Under the pieces are notes generated by a model. The model was given only the letters and a program-made list of their open reading frames with translations. It was not told the DNA's origin and ran no database searches. 64,000 bases of DNA from Nonomuraea harbinensis (lineage in GTDB: Bacteria > Actinomycetota > Actinomycetes > Streptosporangiales > Streptosporangiaceae): contig NZ_JAHKRN010000001.1 of assembly GCF_019396385.1 (NCBI RefSeq), positions 248,001 through 312,000 of the forward strand, given 5' to 3'. A program made the position numbers and the translations under genes. The number at the start of each line of letters is the position of its first letter. Positions within the stretch are counted from its first letter, which is position 1. This document shows positions 19,648-28,806 of this stretch, in pieces.

Positions 19648-20234
19648 ACATCTTCCCGCAGGAACGGGACCTTCCCGAGGGCCGTCACCAACTGCTCAAG
19701 GAGTTCGTGATGACCTCTCTTCAGGACCAGCCCAAGGCGCCTCGCAAGCTGCTTCGCGCCGGCGTGCTGGCCCCCGCGCTGGGACTGGCCGCCGCGGCCG
19801 CGGTGGCGCTCCCGCTGCTGTTCGGCGGCGCCCCCGCGTACGCGGTGGCCGAGAACCCCGACGGCACCGTGACCATCACCATCAACGAGGCCAAGGACCC
19901 CGAGGCTCTGGAGGCCGAGCTGAGGGGGATGGGCCACGACATCGTCGTCGACTACCTGCCCGCCGGCAAGAAGTGCGCCACCCGTCCGCGCGGCGAGAAC
20001 TGGCTGCCGAAGGAGGAGGCCCCGCTCGCCGTCTTCCCGCCCACCATCGAGACGCACGGCTTCCAGATCGACCCGTCACAGATCAAGCCCGGCCAGACCG
20101 GCGTGCTGGAGTTCGCGGTGAACGACAACCCCGAGGCGGGCGGCGTCGTGGCGGCGATCTGGGCGCGGGTCTCCGACGGCCCCGTGGCGCCGTGCGACCT
20201 GGTCGACGGCGACGCACCGCTCGGCGACTCCTAG
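19644..20234 (+). CDS. Membrane-anchored protein, putative partner of the ECF sigma factor
   Basis: This 196-residue protein has a short cytoplasmic N-terminus containing ERDLPEGRHQLLKEFVM, one membrane span (about residues 37-60) and an outer domain with two cysteines near KKCATRP and APCDLVD. No zinc-binding ZAS motif is seen, so it is not a classical anti-sigma factor. The N-terminal motif occurs in proteins encoded next to actinobacterial ECF factors (CU044_5270-like; recalled, not checked). Coupled translation suggests it controls or senses for that sigma factor. Confidence 0.7.
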   Translation: MNIFPQERDLPEGRHQLLKEFVMTSLQDQPKAPRKLLRAGVLAPALGLAAAAAVALPLLFGGAPAYAVAENPDGTVTITINEAKDPEALEAELRGMGHDIVVDYLPAGKKCATRPRGENWLPKEEAPLAVFPPTIETHGFQIDPSQIKPGQTGVLEFAVNDNPEAGGVVAAIWARVSDGPVAPCDLVDGDAPLGDS

Positions 20235-20246
20235 CGGAGCCCTCGC

Positions 20247-20642
20247 TCAGGTGTACGTGACCTCCAGCATGACGCTGGTGCCGTCGCCGTCGCTGTGGAT
20301 GCTGAGCCGGCTGGCGCCGTGCCTGGCCAGCAGCAGGCCCCGGCCGTTGGCGCTGGTGGACGGCGGCGGCTGCGCCCGCTCCCGGCCGGGGGGCAGGCCG
20401 CGGCCCCGGTCGGTGACCTCGCAGTAGAGCCGGTCGGCGCCCTTCCACAGGGTCAGCCGGCCGTGCCCGCCGCCGTGCCGTACGGAGTTGGTGGTGATCT
20501 CGTTGACCGCCACCACGAACCGGTACAGCGCCAGCCCGGCCAGCCCCTCCTCCTCGCTGTGCCGTTCCACCTCCCGGCGCAGGCTGATCAGGGACTCCAG
20601 ATCGAAGTCGCGGCTGAGCAGCGTCTCCAGCTCCTCAGCCAT
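20247..20642 (-). CDS. ATP-binding anti-sigma regulatory kinase-like protein (HATPase, RsbW/SpoIIAB type)
   Basis: This 131-residue protein has a histidine-kinase-like ATPase fold: N-box VNEITTNSVRHGGG, then EVTDRGRGLPPG and GRGLLLARHGASRLSI. Members bind sigma factors or phosphorylate STAS antagonists. MAEELETLLS at 20642 is chosen as the start; the gene overlaps the upstream phosphatase by 8 bases. Pairing with a PP2C phosphatase gives the two opposing arms of a partner-switching module. No STAS protein is encoded nearby. Confidence 0.85.
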   Translation of the reverse strand: MAEELETLLSRDFDLESLISLRREVERHSEEEGLAGLALYRFVVAVNEITTNSVRHGGGHGRLTLWKGADRLYCEVTDRGRGLPPGRERAQPPPSTSANGRGLLLARHGASRLSIHSDGDGTSVMLEVTYT

Positions 20643-22506
20643 GGGCGCCTTCCGGGGAGAGGGGCAGCCGGCGGGCGGCGAGCACACAGGTGTCGTCTTC
20701 CGGGTTGGCGTCGGGAAGCTGGGCTATCACGTCGGCGACCGGCTGCCGGCTGCGCCGGGTGAAGGTCCTGTCGAGGGTCTCGATCACGGGGGCGAGCCCC
20801 TCGCGCAGCGTCTTGTCCCGCCGCTCGACCATGCCGTCGGTGTAGAGCAGCAGCAGGTCGCCCGGCGCGATGGTGACGGCGGCGGTGCCGTAGGCGGCGG
20901 CGGGCACGGCGCCGAGCACCGAGCCGTCCGGGCGGTCCAGCTCGATGGTGTGCCCGCCCCGGCTGTGCAGCGGCGGCGGGTGCCCGGCCTGCGCCCAGCG
21001 CAGCTCGCCGGTCTCCGGCAGGTAGCGGGCCACCACCGCGGTGGCCGTGCTCGTCCCGGTGCCTCCCATGTACAGCAGGCGGTTGAGGTGGCCGAGCAGC
21101 TCGGCCGGTTCGCTCGTGGTGGTGACGGCCAGCGCCGCCAGCGCGTGCCGGAGCTGCGCCATGCAGGCCGCCGCGCGCACCCCGTGACCCGCGACGTCGC
21201 CGATGGCGAGCACCACGCTGCCGTCGCCCGCCTGCGCCGCGTGATACCAGTCGCCGCCGACCCGCTCCGCCTGCACGGCGGGCAGGTAGCGGACCGCCAC
21301 CCGCAGCCGCGGCAGGTCGATCGGCTCGGTCGGGATGGGCAGCACGATCTGCTGGAGGGTGACGGCGAGCCGGTGCTCGGCCTCCAGGTTCCGCTGGTGC
21401 TCGCGCAGCTCCTGCTCGACCTTGGACAGCTTGGCCCGGGTGGTCTCGCGCGCGGTGACGTCCTGGATGACGCCGAAGATCTTGGCCGGCCGGCCCTCGG
21501 CGTCGCGTACCGCGTCGGCGACCATGCGCAGGTGCTTGACCCGGCCGCCGATCCTGACCCGGTAGGTGAGGTCGATGGTCTTGCCCCGGCTGAAGTCCTC
21601 GGCCGCCTGCGCCCGCAGCGGCATGTCCTCCTCGACCGTGAGGGTGTCGAGCACGTCGCGGGGCAGCGGACCGCTCGCGGGGTCGCGCTCGTACACGCGG
21701 TAGAGGCCAGGCGACCAGTCCACCTCGCCGGTGACCAGGTCCCACTCGCCCCACCCGAGGTTGCCCAGCCGCTCGGTCTGCGCCGCGCGCTCCTCCAGCC
21801 GGCTCTGCACGTCGTGCCTGACCCAGCTGTTGATCACACCGGGGCCCACCGGCCTGATCTGCACCGAGATGGTCATCTCGGCCGGCGCCCGCGCCGCCAC
21901 GCTCACGTACGGGATGGGGCCGACCTGGCGCGGCATCCCGTCGGCGAGACACCGCTCCCACGCGTCCCACACGGGGCCGCCCACGAGCGTGGGGTAGACC
22001 TCGCTGAGCCGCAGGCCGACGATCTCCGAGCCGCGCCGTCCCGAGATGTCCACCAGCTCCGGGCCCGCCGCCATGAACAGGTAGTCCTCGACGCTCCCGT
22101 CCTCGGCGCGTACCGGCATCAGCACCGTGTGGTTGCCGGCCACGCCGTCCAGGACCTGCTGGGCGATGCGCGCCCAGTCGCCCGTCTGCGGCGGCTGCCG
22201 CAGCGGCCGCAGCGCCGACGCCACGGTGGCGCGCAGCCGCTCGGGCCCCTCATCGGAGTGCCCCTCCAACGCCGCCACCACCTCGGCGGCCAGCTCGGAC
22301 ACGTCGCGCCCCTGGTCGGCGGCGAGCCCGCGCAGGTACGCGTGCGCCTCGGCGATGCGGCACGAGGTGCGCCCGGCGAGGATCCCGGCGGCCCGTTCCA
22401 GCGCCAGCGCGTGATCGCCGCGAACCCGCCCCAGCCGCGCGTCGAGATCGGCCAGGCGGTCGAAGTAGTTCTGCGAGGGCTCCATCGGTTGTTCAGGACC
22501 GTCCAT
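20635..22506 (-). CDS. PP2C (SpoIIE-type) phosphatase with N-terminal ANTAR-like and PAS domains
   Basis: This 623-residue protein starts with an ANTAR-like helical segment (about residues 35-85: ALERAAGILAGRTSC to ELAAEVV). Then come one or two PAS-type sensor domains (to about 370; TYRVRIGGRVKHLRMVADAV is a PAC-like end) and a short coiled coil. The C-terminal PP2C phosphatase has GDWYHA and IGDVAGHGVRAA (metal-binding aspartates) and LLLYTDGMVERR. It should dephosphorylate an anti-sigma antagonist in response to a ligand. Joining an ANTAR RNA-binding fold to a phosphatase is uncommon. It is cotranscribed with the HATPase gene. Confidence 0.85.
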   Translation of the reverse strand: MDGPEQPMEPSQNYFDRLADLDARLGRVRGDHALALERAAGILAGRTSCRIAEAHAYLRGLAADQGRDVSELAAEVVAALEGHSDEGPERLRATVASALRPLRQPPQTGDWARIAQQVLDGVAGNHTVLMPVRAEDGSVEDYLFMAAGPELVDISGRRGSEIVGLRLSEVYPTLVGGPVWDAWERCLADGMPRQVGPIPYVSVAARAPAEMTISVQIRPVGPGVINSWVRHDVQSRLEERAAQTERLGNLGWGEWDLVTGEVDWSPGLYRVYERDPASGPLPRDVLDTLTVEEDMPLRAQAAEDFSRGKTIDLTYRVRIGGRVKHLRMVADAVRDAEGRPAKIFGVIQDVTARETTRAKLSKVEQELREHQRNLEAEHRLAVTLQQIVLPIPTEPIDLPRLRVAVRYLPAVQAERVGGDWYHAAQAGDGSVVLAIGDVAGHGVRAAACMAQLRHALAALAVTTTSEPAELLGHLNRLLYMGGTGTSTATAVVARYLPETGELRWAQAGHPPPLHSRGGHTIELDRPDGSVLGAVPAAAYGTAAVTIAPGDLLLLYTDGMVERRDKTLREGLAPVIETLDRTFTRRSRQPVADVIAQLPDANPEDDTCVLAARRLPLSPEGAHG

Positions 22507-22684
22507 GTCACGGCCACCCGACCCGGCCGGACGGCGGCCTGCTCCTTTGTCCCGGCATATCGCTGTCTATCACCCGTAAGAAGGGGCCGCCAGCGTATCG
22601 GCCGCCTCAGTCCTGTCACGGGGACCGGCCACGACGGCTTGTAGCATGACACGCCGAACAGAGACCCACCTCCTTGGAGTGCCG

Positions 22685-23833
22685 ATGCGGCGGCCGGTCC
22701 AGCTCGTGATCGTCCTGACGGTCTTCATCGACCTGCTGGGGTTCACGGTGATCCTGCCGTCGTTGCCGTTCTTCGCCGCCGACCTGGGCGCCACCGGCAT
22801 CCTGTACGGGTTCACCGTGACGGCCTACTCGGTCGCGCAGTTCCTGGCGGCGCCCCTGCTCGGCCGGCTCTCCGACCTGTACGGGCGGCGCCCCGTCCTG
22901 CTGCTTGCCCTCGCCGGCTCCGCCCTGTCGCTGGCCCTGTCCGGCGCGGCCACCTCGCTGGGCTGGCTCATCGCCGCCAGGGCGCTGGCCGGGGCCTTCG
23001 GCGGCAGCATCTCGGTCGCCCAGGCATACCTCGCCGACGCCGTGCCGGAGGAACGCCGCACGGCCGCGATGGCGCGGCTCGGCATGGCCATCGGCACCGC
23101 GTTCGTGGCCGGCCCCGCGCTGGGGGCGGTGCTCGCCCCGTGGGGCTTCCAGGCCTCCGCGTACGCCGCCGCGGCGCTCGCCGCCGCCAACCTGGTCGCG
23201 GCCTGGTTCCTGCTCCCCGAGCCGCCCGGACGCCTTGCCGCCCCCGGCCGCACCGGCCCGCCGGGGACCGGCGTGCTGCTTCTGTCCGGGACGGGCTTCC
23301 TGACCATGGCGGCGTTCGTCGGCATGGAGACCACGCTCGCCTTCCTCGGCAGAGACAGGTACGGCTGGGGGCCCGAGGCGATCGGCCTGGCCATGGCCGC
23401 CGCCGGCCTCTCCATGGCGGCCGTCCAGGCAGGGCCGGTCACGCTGCTGGCCAGACGGTGGGGCGACGCCAGAGTGGCGGCGGCCGGGGCGGTGGTGATG
23501 GCGGCCTGCCTGCCGGTCGTCCCCGCGGGCCCCGCCTGGCTGTGTGTGCTCGCCGTGTGCGTCCTGTCGGCCGGGAACGGCCTGGTCACCCCCACCGTGG
23601 CCAGCCTCCTCGCGGCGGCGGGCCCACCGGACCGCCGTGGCGCCCGCCTGGGCGCCGGCCAGTCGGCGAGCGCCTTCGCCAGGATCGTGGGACCGGCGGG
23701 CGCGGGGGTGCTGTTCGACGCGGGAGTGGCGCTGCCTTACGTGGCGGGGGCGGGGCTGGCGGGGCTGGCGGCGGTTACGGTGCTGGCGGCACGGAACACG
23801 GACGCGCTTTCCGTGGGCCAACAGGACTCGTGA
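22685..23833 (+). CDS. MFS drug/H+ antiporter (TetA-like)
   Basis: This 382-residue transporter starts MRRPVQLVIVLTVFIDLLGF and has MFS motif A GRLSDLYGRRPVLL after the second helix, with about 12 membrane spans. The first helix DLLGFTVILPSLPFF resembles TetA/DHA1 proteins. The ATG at 22685 is preferred over 22646 because TTGGAG lies 6-7 bases before it. It probably exports a drug or metabolite. It stands alone between the phosphatase operon and the peptide locus. Confidence 0.9.
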   Translation: MRRPVQLVIVLTVFIDLLGFTVILPSLPFFAADLGATGILYGFTVTAYSVAQFLAAPLLGRLSDLYGRRPVLLLALAGSALSLALSGAATSLGWLIAARALAGAFGGSISVAQAYLADAVPEERRTAAMARLGMAIGTAFVAGPALGAVLAPWGFQASAYAAAALAAANLVAAWFLLPEPPGRLAAPGRTGPPGTGVLLLSGTGFLTMAAFVGMETTLAFLGRDRYGWGPEAIGLAMAAAGLSMAAVQAGPVTLLARRWGDARVAAAGAVVMAACLPVVPAGPAWLCVLAVCVLSAGNGLVTPTVASLLAAAGPPDRRGARLGAGQSASAFARIVGPAGAGVLFDAGVALPYVAGAGLAGLAAVTVLAARNTDALSVGQQDS

Positions 23834-24241
23834 CGGTATCAAGCTGAGGGCCGGGGAGACGAACTCGGTCTGTTGCTGATGCGCTACTCTGCGCAGTTCC
23901 ACGCTCGCGTGGCACCGTGTCCGGTTTGGGGTGACGGGTTCTCGGCCGGAGCGAGGGTGATCCTTGACCGGGCGGCATGTTTGTCCACAGGCATGGCATG
24001 CCTTGAAGGGCCTGAGAAGTGGTGTCCCGGAAATCGAGGTCGGGAATTTCCGGTCTTTCAAGATCGTATGTAGGCGAACTGGACGACTTTTGTGAAGGAT
24101 TTGCGGGGAATAGAGCACGACTATTCCTGATGCCGGAGAGAAGTCAAAGTCTCTTTCGACAGATGTGTTTGGGGGGATTCCTGGGTATATCGGTGCTACC
24201 GTCCGAAAAAGACGGTTCGAATCCGATCGGGGGAGGCAGAA
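23834..24241 (+). promoter_or_regulatory. 408-base structured, relatively AT-rich leader before the Cys-rich peptide gene
   Basis: No convincing gene is seen here and base composition is less GC-rich than its surroundings. It holds several inverted repeats: AGGCATG-G-CATGCCT (23989-24003), CCGGAAAT/ATTTCCGG (24027-24053), GGAATAG/CTATTCC (24107-24127) and ACCGTC/GACGGT just before the ribosome site (about 24197-24215). TTGACC at 23964 is a possible -35 box without a clear -10. The density of dyads suggests a regulated promoter and a folded mRNA leader for the downstream peptide-exporter unit. Confidence 0.5.
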
Positions 24242-24346
24242 ATGGCTCTGACGAGTGGATGCGGAAGGCGAGGCTGCTGCAGAAGGCGTAGGTGCTGCGG
24301 CGGCTGTCGCTGCTACCGATGCTGCCGTAGGTGGTGGTGTTGGTAG
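24242..24346 (+). CDS. 34-residue Cys/Arg/Trp-rich peptide gene
   Basis: ATG 24242 follows a near-ideal ribosome site GGGGGAGG (24229-24236) by 5 bases. The 34-residue product has 10 cysteines (7, 12, 13, 18, 19, 22, 24, 27, 28, 33), 10 arginines and 3 tryptophans in the last four residues (W-W-C-W). It begins MALTSGCGRRG. Four Cys-Cys or Cys-x-Cys pairs and rare codons (AGA, AGG, CGA, TGT) stand out. A hairpin follows, then an ABC exporter gene. It could be an exported peptide, a RiPP precursor, a metal-binding peptide, or a Cys/Arg-responsive leader peptide. I recognise no family. Codon position bias is weak, as expected for so short a gene. Confidence 0.6.
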   Translation: MALTSGCGRRGCCRRRRCCGGCRCYRCCRRWWCW

Positions 24347-24355
24347 TGGAAAGTC

Positions 24356-24388
24356 GGGAGGGCCGGCGGGTTACCCGTCGGCTCTCCC
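24356..24388 (+). terminator. 15-bp hairpin between the Cys-rich peptide gene and the ABC exporter
   Basis: GGGAG-G-GCCG-G-CGGG (24356-24370) pairs with CCCG-T-CGGC-T-CTCCC (24374-24388) through a TTA loop. All 15 positions pair, with two G-U wobbles that preserve pairing. No long T-run follows, only TCCAATTCT. It lies 10 bases after the small gene's stop and 30 bases before the exporter start. It could act as partial terminator, attenuator or 3' stabiliser that sets peptide expression above exporter expression. Confidence 0.7.
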
Positions 24389-24417
24389 TCCAATTCTCCG
24401 ATCGGGGCGAGCGGGGG

Positions 24418-26145
24418 ATGCTGGCGCCGACGGTGACGTTGCGCCGGACATTTCGGGAATTCTGGCCCGATACCCGTGGGCTGCGCTGGTTCTTCGCGGC
24501 CGGGGTGCTCTTCGCGGTGCTGGCCTCCCTCTGTGAGGTGGCCGCCATCCGGTTGTTCGGCTACATCACCGACGAGGTGCTCGCCACCCGCGACATGACG
24601 TCGTTCTGGACGCCGGCGTTCGCCTGGCTGGGGCTGGCGGCCGTGGCCGCCGTGGCGTCGATCGGGGGCGCGTACGCGACGGCGGTGGGAGCCGAGCGGT
24701 TCCTGCTGCGGCTGCGTGACCGGGTGTTCGCGCACCTGCAGAAGCTGTCGCCGGACTTCGCCGAGAACCGCCGTCTGGGCGACCTGATGGCGCGGCTGAC
24801 CGACGACATCGCGGCCATCCAGGAGCTGATGGGCTCGGGGCTGGTCAAGCTGCTGACGACGGTGACGAGTGCCATCTTCTTCGCGGGGGCGGCGTTCCTC
24901 ATCCGCTGGGACCTGGCGCTGATCACGATCGCGCTGTTCCCGGCCTTCCTGATCGCCTCGAAGGTGTTCGCGTCCCGGTTCCGGACGGCCTCTGCCAGCG
25001 AGCGGGCCAGCAACGGCGACATGAACAGCGTCATCGAGGAGGGCCTGGCCAACCAGGCGCTGGTGCACGCGTACAACCGTGAGGAGACCGAGTCGCGGCG
25101 GCTGCACCGCGCGGGACGCCGCTGGCTGTACGCGAACCTGCGGCAGGCGTGGCTCTCGGGCGTGTACGGGCCGCTGATGCAGGTGCTGGAGACCGTCTGC
25201 CTGATCGTCATACTCGGCGTGGGCGCCTGGGAGATCACCACGGGCCGGCTCACGCTCGGCGGGCTGCTGGCCTTCGCCGCGTACCTGGCCATGCTCTACC
25301 CGGCGGTGCAGAACCTGGGGGAGATCGCGCTCACCGTGTCGGAGGCGGCCGCCGGTTCCGACCGGGTCATCGAGGTGCTCAAGGTGCGGCCCGCGGTGAC
25401 CGACCGGGAGGACGCGAAGCCGCTGCCGGGCCGCAGCCGCGGGCGGATCGCGTTCGACGGCGTCACCTTCACCTATCCGGGTCGCAGGCGGCCCACGCTG
25501 GTGGACCTCTCGTTCGCCGTCGAGCCCGGCGAGCTGGTCGTGTTCACCGGGCCGAGCGGCGCGGGCAAGTCGACGCTGGCCAAGCTGCTGCTGCGGTTCT
25601 ACGACCCGGAGTCGGGGCGCGTGCTGCTGGACGGTTCGGACATCCGGGATCTGACCACGGAGTCGCTGCGCGACAACATCACGATCCTGCACCAGGAGAC
25701 GCTGCTGTTCTCGGGGTCGGTACGCGACAACATCGCCTACGGGCGGCCGGACGCCTCGACCGACGAGGTGATCAAGGCCGCCGTGCTGGCCGGGGTGCAC
25801 GACTTCGTGCGAAGCCTGCCGCACGGCTACGACAGCGCGGTGGGCCAGCGCGGCCGGCTGCTGTCGGGCGGGCAGCGGCAGCGGCTGGCGATCGCCAGGG
25901 CGATCCTGCGCGACGCCCCGGTGCTGGTGCTGGACGAGCCCATGACCGGGCTGGACGAGGCCACGGTCGCCCGCGTGATGGAGCCGCTGCGCCGGCTGAT
26001 GACGGGCCGCACCACCATCATGATCACCCACGACCTGCGGCACGTCCCTGAGGACGCCCGGGTGATCGACCTGGAGCCCGTGGCGCCGCGCAGCCCGATC
26101 AAGTTCAGGCGGTGGGCCTCCGGCACTGATATGTCGGTCCGCTGA
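24418..26145 (+). CDS. ABC exporter, fused membrane domain and ATPase (type I half-transporter)
   Basis: This 575-residue half-transporter has a six-helix membrane domain (about 1-320) and an ATPase with Walker A GPSGAGKST, Q-loop LHQETLLFSGSVRDNIAYG, signature LSGGQRQRLAIARAI, Walker B VLVLDEPMTGLDE and H-loop MITHDLR. No C39 peptidase domain is present. ATG 24418 is chosen; earlier frames enter the peptide gene and hairpin. It is probably a homodimer exporting a peptide, lipid or drug. Its position directly behind the Cys-rich peptide gene makes that peptide a candidate substrate; this is inference. Confidence 0.9.
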   Translation: MLAPTVTLRRTFREFWPDTRGLRWFFAAGVLFAVLASLCEVAAIRLFGYITDEVLATRDMTSFWTPAFAWLGLAAVAAVASIGGAYATAVGAERFLLRLRDRVFAHLQKLSPDFAENRRLGDLMARLTDDIAAIQELMGSGLVKLLTTVTSAIFFAGAAFLIRWDLALITIALFPAFLIASKVFASRFRTASASERASNGDMNSVIEEGLANQALVHAYNREETESRRLHRAGRRWLYANLRQAWLSGVYGPLMQVLETVCLIVILGVGAWEITTGRLTLGGLLAFAAYLAMLYPAVQNLGEIALTVSEAAAGSDRVIEVLKVRPAVTDREDAKPLPGRSRGRIAFDGVTFTYPGRRRPTLVDLSFAVEPGELVVFTGPSGAGKSTLAKLLLRFYDPESGRVLLDGSDIRDLTTESLRDNITILHQETLLFSGSVRDNIAYGRPDASTDEVIKAAVLAGVHDFVRSLPHGYDSAVGQRGRLLSGGQRQRLAIARAILRDAPVLVLDEPMTGLDEATVARVMEPLRRLMTGRTTIMITHDLRHVPEDARVIDLEPVAPRSPIKFRRWASGTDMSVR

Positions 26146-26153
26146 CGTACCGT

Positions 26154-26921
26154 GTGCTGGTGCGTGAGGACGGGTACGAGCTGGAGTTCGAAGACACCTT
26201 CGACGACGACGAGCTGGACGCGCGCAGGTGGGTGGCGCGCTACCTGCCGCAGTGGACCACCGGCGACCGCTCGCCGGCCCGTTACCGCACCGGCGGCGGG
26301 CGGCTGCGCCTGCTGATCGAGGAGGACCAGCCGCCGTGGAGCCCCGAGCTGGAGGGCGGCCTGCGTGTTTCGTCGCTGCAGACCGGCGTGTTCGCGGGCC
26401 CGGTCGGCAGCTCGGTCGGCCAGCACGGGCGCGGCGCCGCCGTGGTCCGCGAGGCCCAGGCGAACGTCCGCCTCTACACCCCTCATTACGGGCTGATCGA
26501 GATGCGGGCCAAGGTCACCGACGACCCGCGCGCCATGTGCGCGCTCTGGATGATCGGATACGAGGACGCTCCGGAGCGCTCGGCCGAGATCTGCGTCTGC
26601 GAGATCTTCGGCCGCGACGTCGGCCCGGACTCGACGGGCGTCGGCATGGGCGTGCACCCGTTCGGCGACCCCGCCATCACCGACGACTTCACCCGCGAGA
26701 CGCTGCCCATCGACGCCCGCGACTTCCACACCTACGCGGCGGAGTGGACGCCTGACCGCGTGTCCTTCTTCGTGGACGGCGAGCACATCAGGACGGTCCG
26801 CCAGTCACCGGCCTATCCGATGCAGCTCATGCTCAACGTCTACGAGTTCCCCGGGCCCGAAAGCGGCCCGTACCCGAAGGAGTTCACCGTCGATCACGTG
26901 CGCGGTTACCGGCGGACGTGA
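26154..26921 (+). CDS. Glycoside hydrolase family 16-like protein with an altered catalytic motif, no signal peptide
   Basis: This 255-residue beta-jelly-roll protein matches GH16 in ELEFEDTFDDDELD, GLIEMRAKVTDDPRAMCALWMIG, the active-site strand and YAAEWTPDRVSFFVDGE. The GH16 motif E-x-D-x-x-E reads E145-I-C147-V-C149-E150, so the aspartate that supports the nucleophile is cysteine. No signal peptide or membrane span is present, unlike most secreted GH16 enzymes. It starts at GTG 8 bases after the exporter stop, so it is probably in the same transcript. It may be a weakly active or non-hydrolytic sugar-binding protein acting in the cytoplasm. Confidence 0.78.
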   Translation: MLVREDGYELEFEDTFDDDELDARRWVARYLPQWTTGDRSPARYRTGGGRLRLLIEEDQPPWSPELEGGLRVSSLQTGVFAGPVGSSVGQHGRGAAVVREAQANVRLYTPHYGLIEMRAKVTDDPRAMCALWMIGYEDAPERSAEICVCEIFGRDVGPDSTGVGMGVHPFGDPAITDDFTRETLPIDARDFHTYAAEWTPDRVSFFVDGEHIRTVRQSPAYPMQLMLNVYEFPGPESGPYPKEFTVDHVRGYRRT

Positions 26922-26923
26922 AT

Positions 26924-26952
26924 GGGCCGGCCCCGGATCGCGGGGCCGGCCC
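26924..26952. terminator. Bidirectional terminator between GH16-like gene and chitinase gene
   Basis: GGGCCGGCCCCG (26924-26935) and CGGGGCCGGCCC (26941-26952) form a perfect 12-bp stem around GATCG. It starts 3 bases after the plus-strand stop and ends 17 bases from the minus-strand stop, so it can serve both genes. Confidence 0.88.
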
Positions 26953-26968
26953 TTCATCTGTCAGCGGG

Positions 26969-28633
<1,665 letters not shown>

Positions 28634-28692
28634 GATGCTCCGACATCCGGTTGGAGGGGTGAACAGGGGGGTGGGATGGGAGTCGCGCGTCC

Positions 28693-28716
28693 AGGAAACT
28701 ATTAGTAAAGTTTCCT
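28693..28716. promoter_or_regulatory. Palindromic candidate operator upstream of the chitinase gene
   Basis: AGGAAACT (28693-28700) and AGTTTCCT (28709-28716) are perfect 8-bp arms separated by ATTAGTAA. The surrounding 40 bases are AT-rich. It lies 60-83 bases upstream of the chitinase start and about 90 bases from the divergent kinase gene. Elements of this look occur before secreted polysaccharide hydrolases in actinomycetes and may bind a ROK-type repressor; that link is inference. Confidence 0.55.
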
Positions 28717-28806
28717 TTATATTCGTTCCGAAGATAACCTCTGCCGGAGGCCGTCGTCAAGCAGCCTGCAAGCCGGACGATCGCCTCGTCCGGCACAATC
28801 GACGGC

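Noticed and set aside
24190..24240. tRNA-like T-arm (GGTTCGAATCC) before the Cys-rich peptide gene
   Set aside because: The loop looks like a tRNA T-loop, but the T-stem has mismatches and the 3' side (ATCGGGGGAGG) cannot pair with the upstream G-rich stretch as an acceptor stem. No anticodon arm could be placed.
24019..24291. 90-codon frame across the leader region
   Set aside because: No codon-position bias, no ribosome site, and no recognisable protein pattern; it crosses the inverted repeats and the peptide gene.
24255..24536. 93-codon Ala/Gly-rich frame starting inside the peptide gene
   Set aside because: It has no ribosome site, its third positions are T/A-rich in the first part, and it runs into the ABC exporter gene in the wrong frame.
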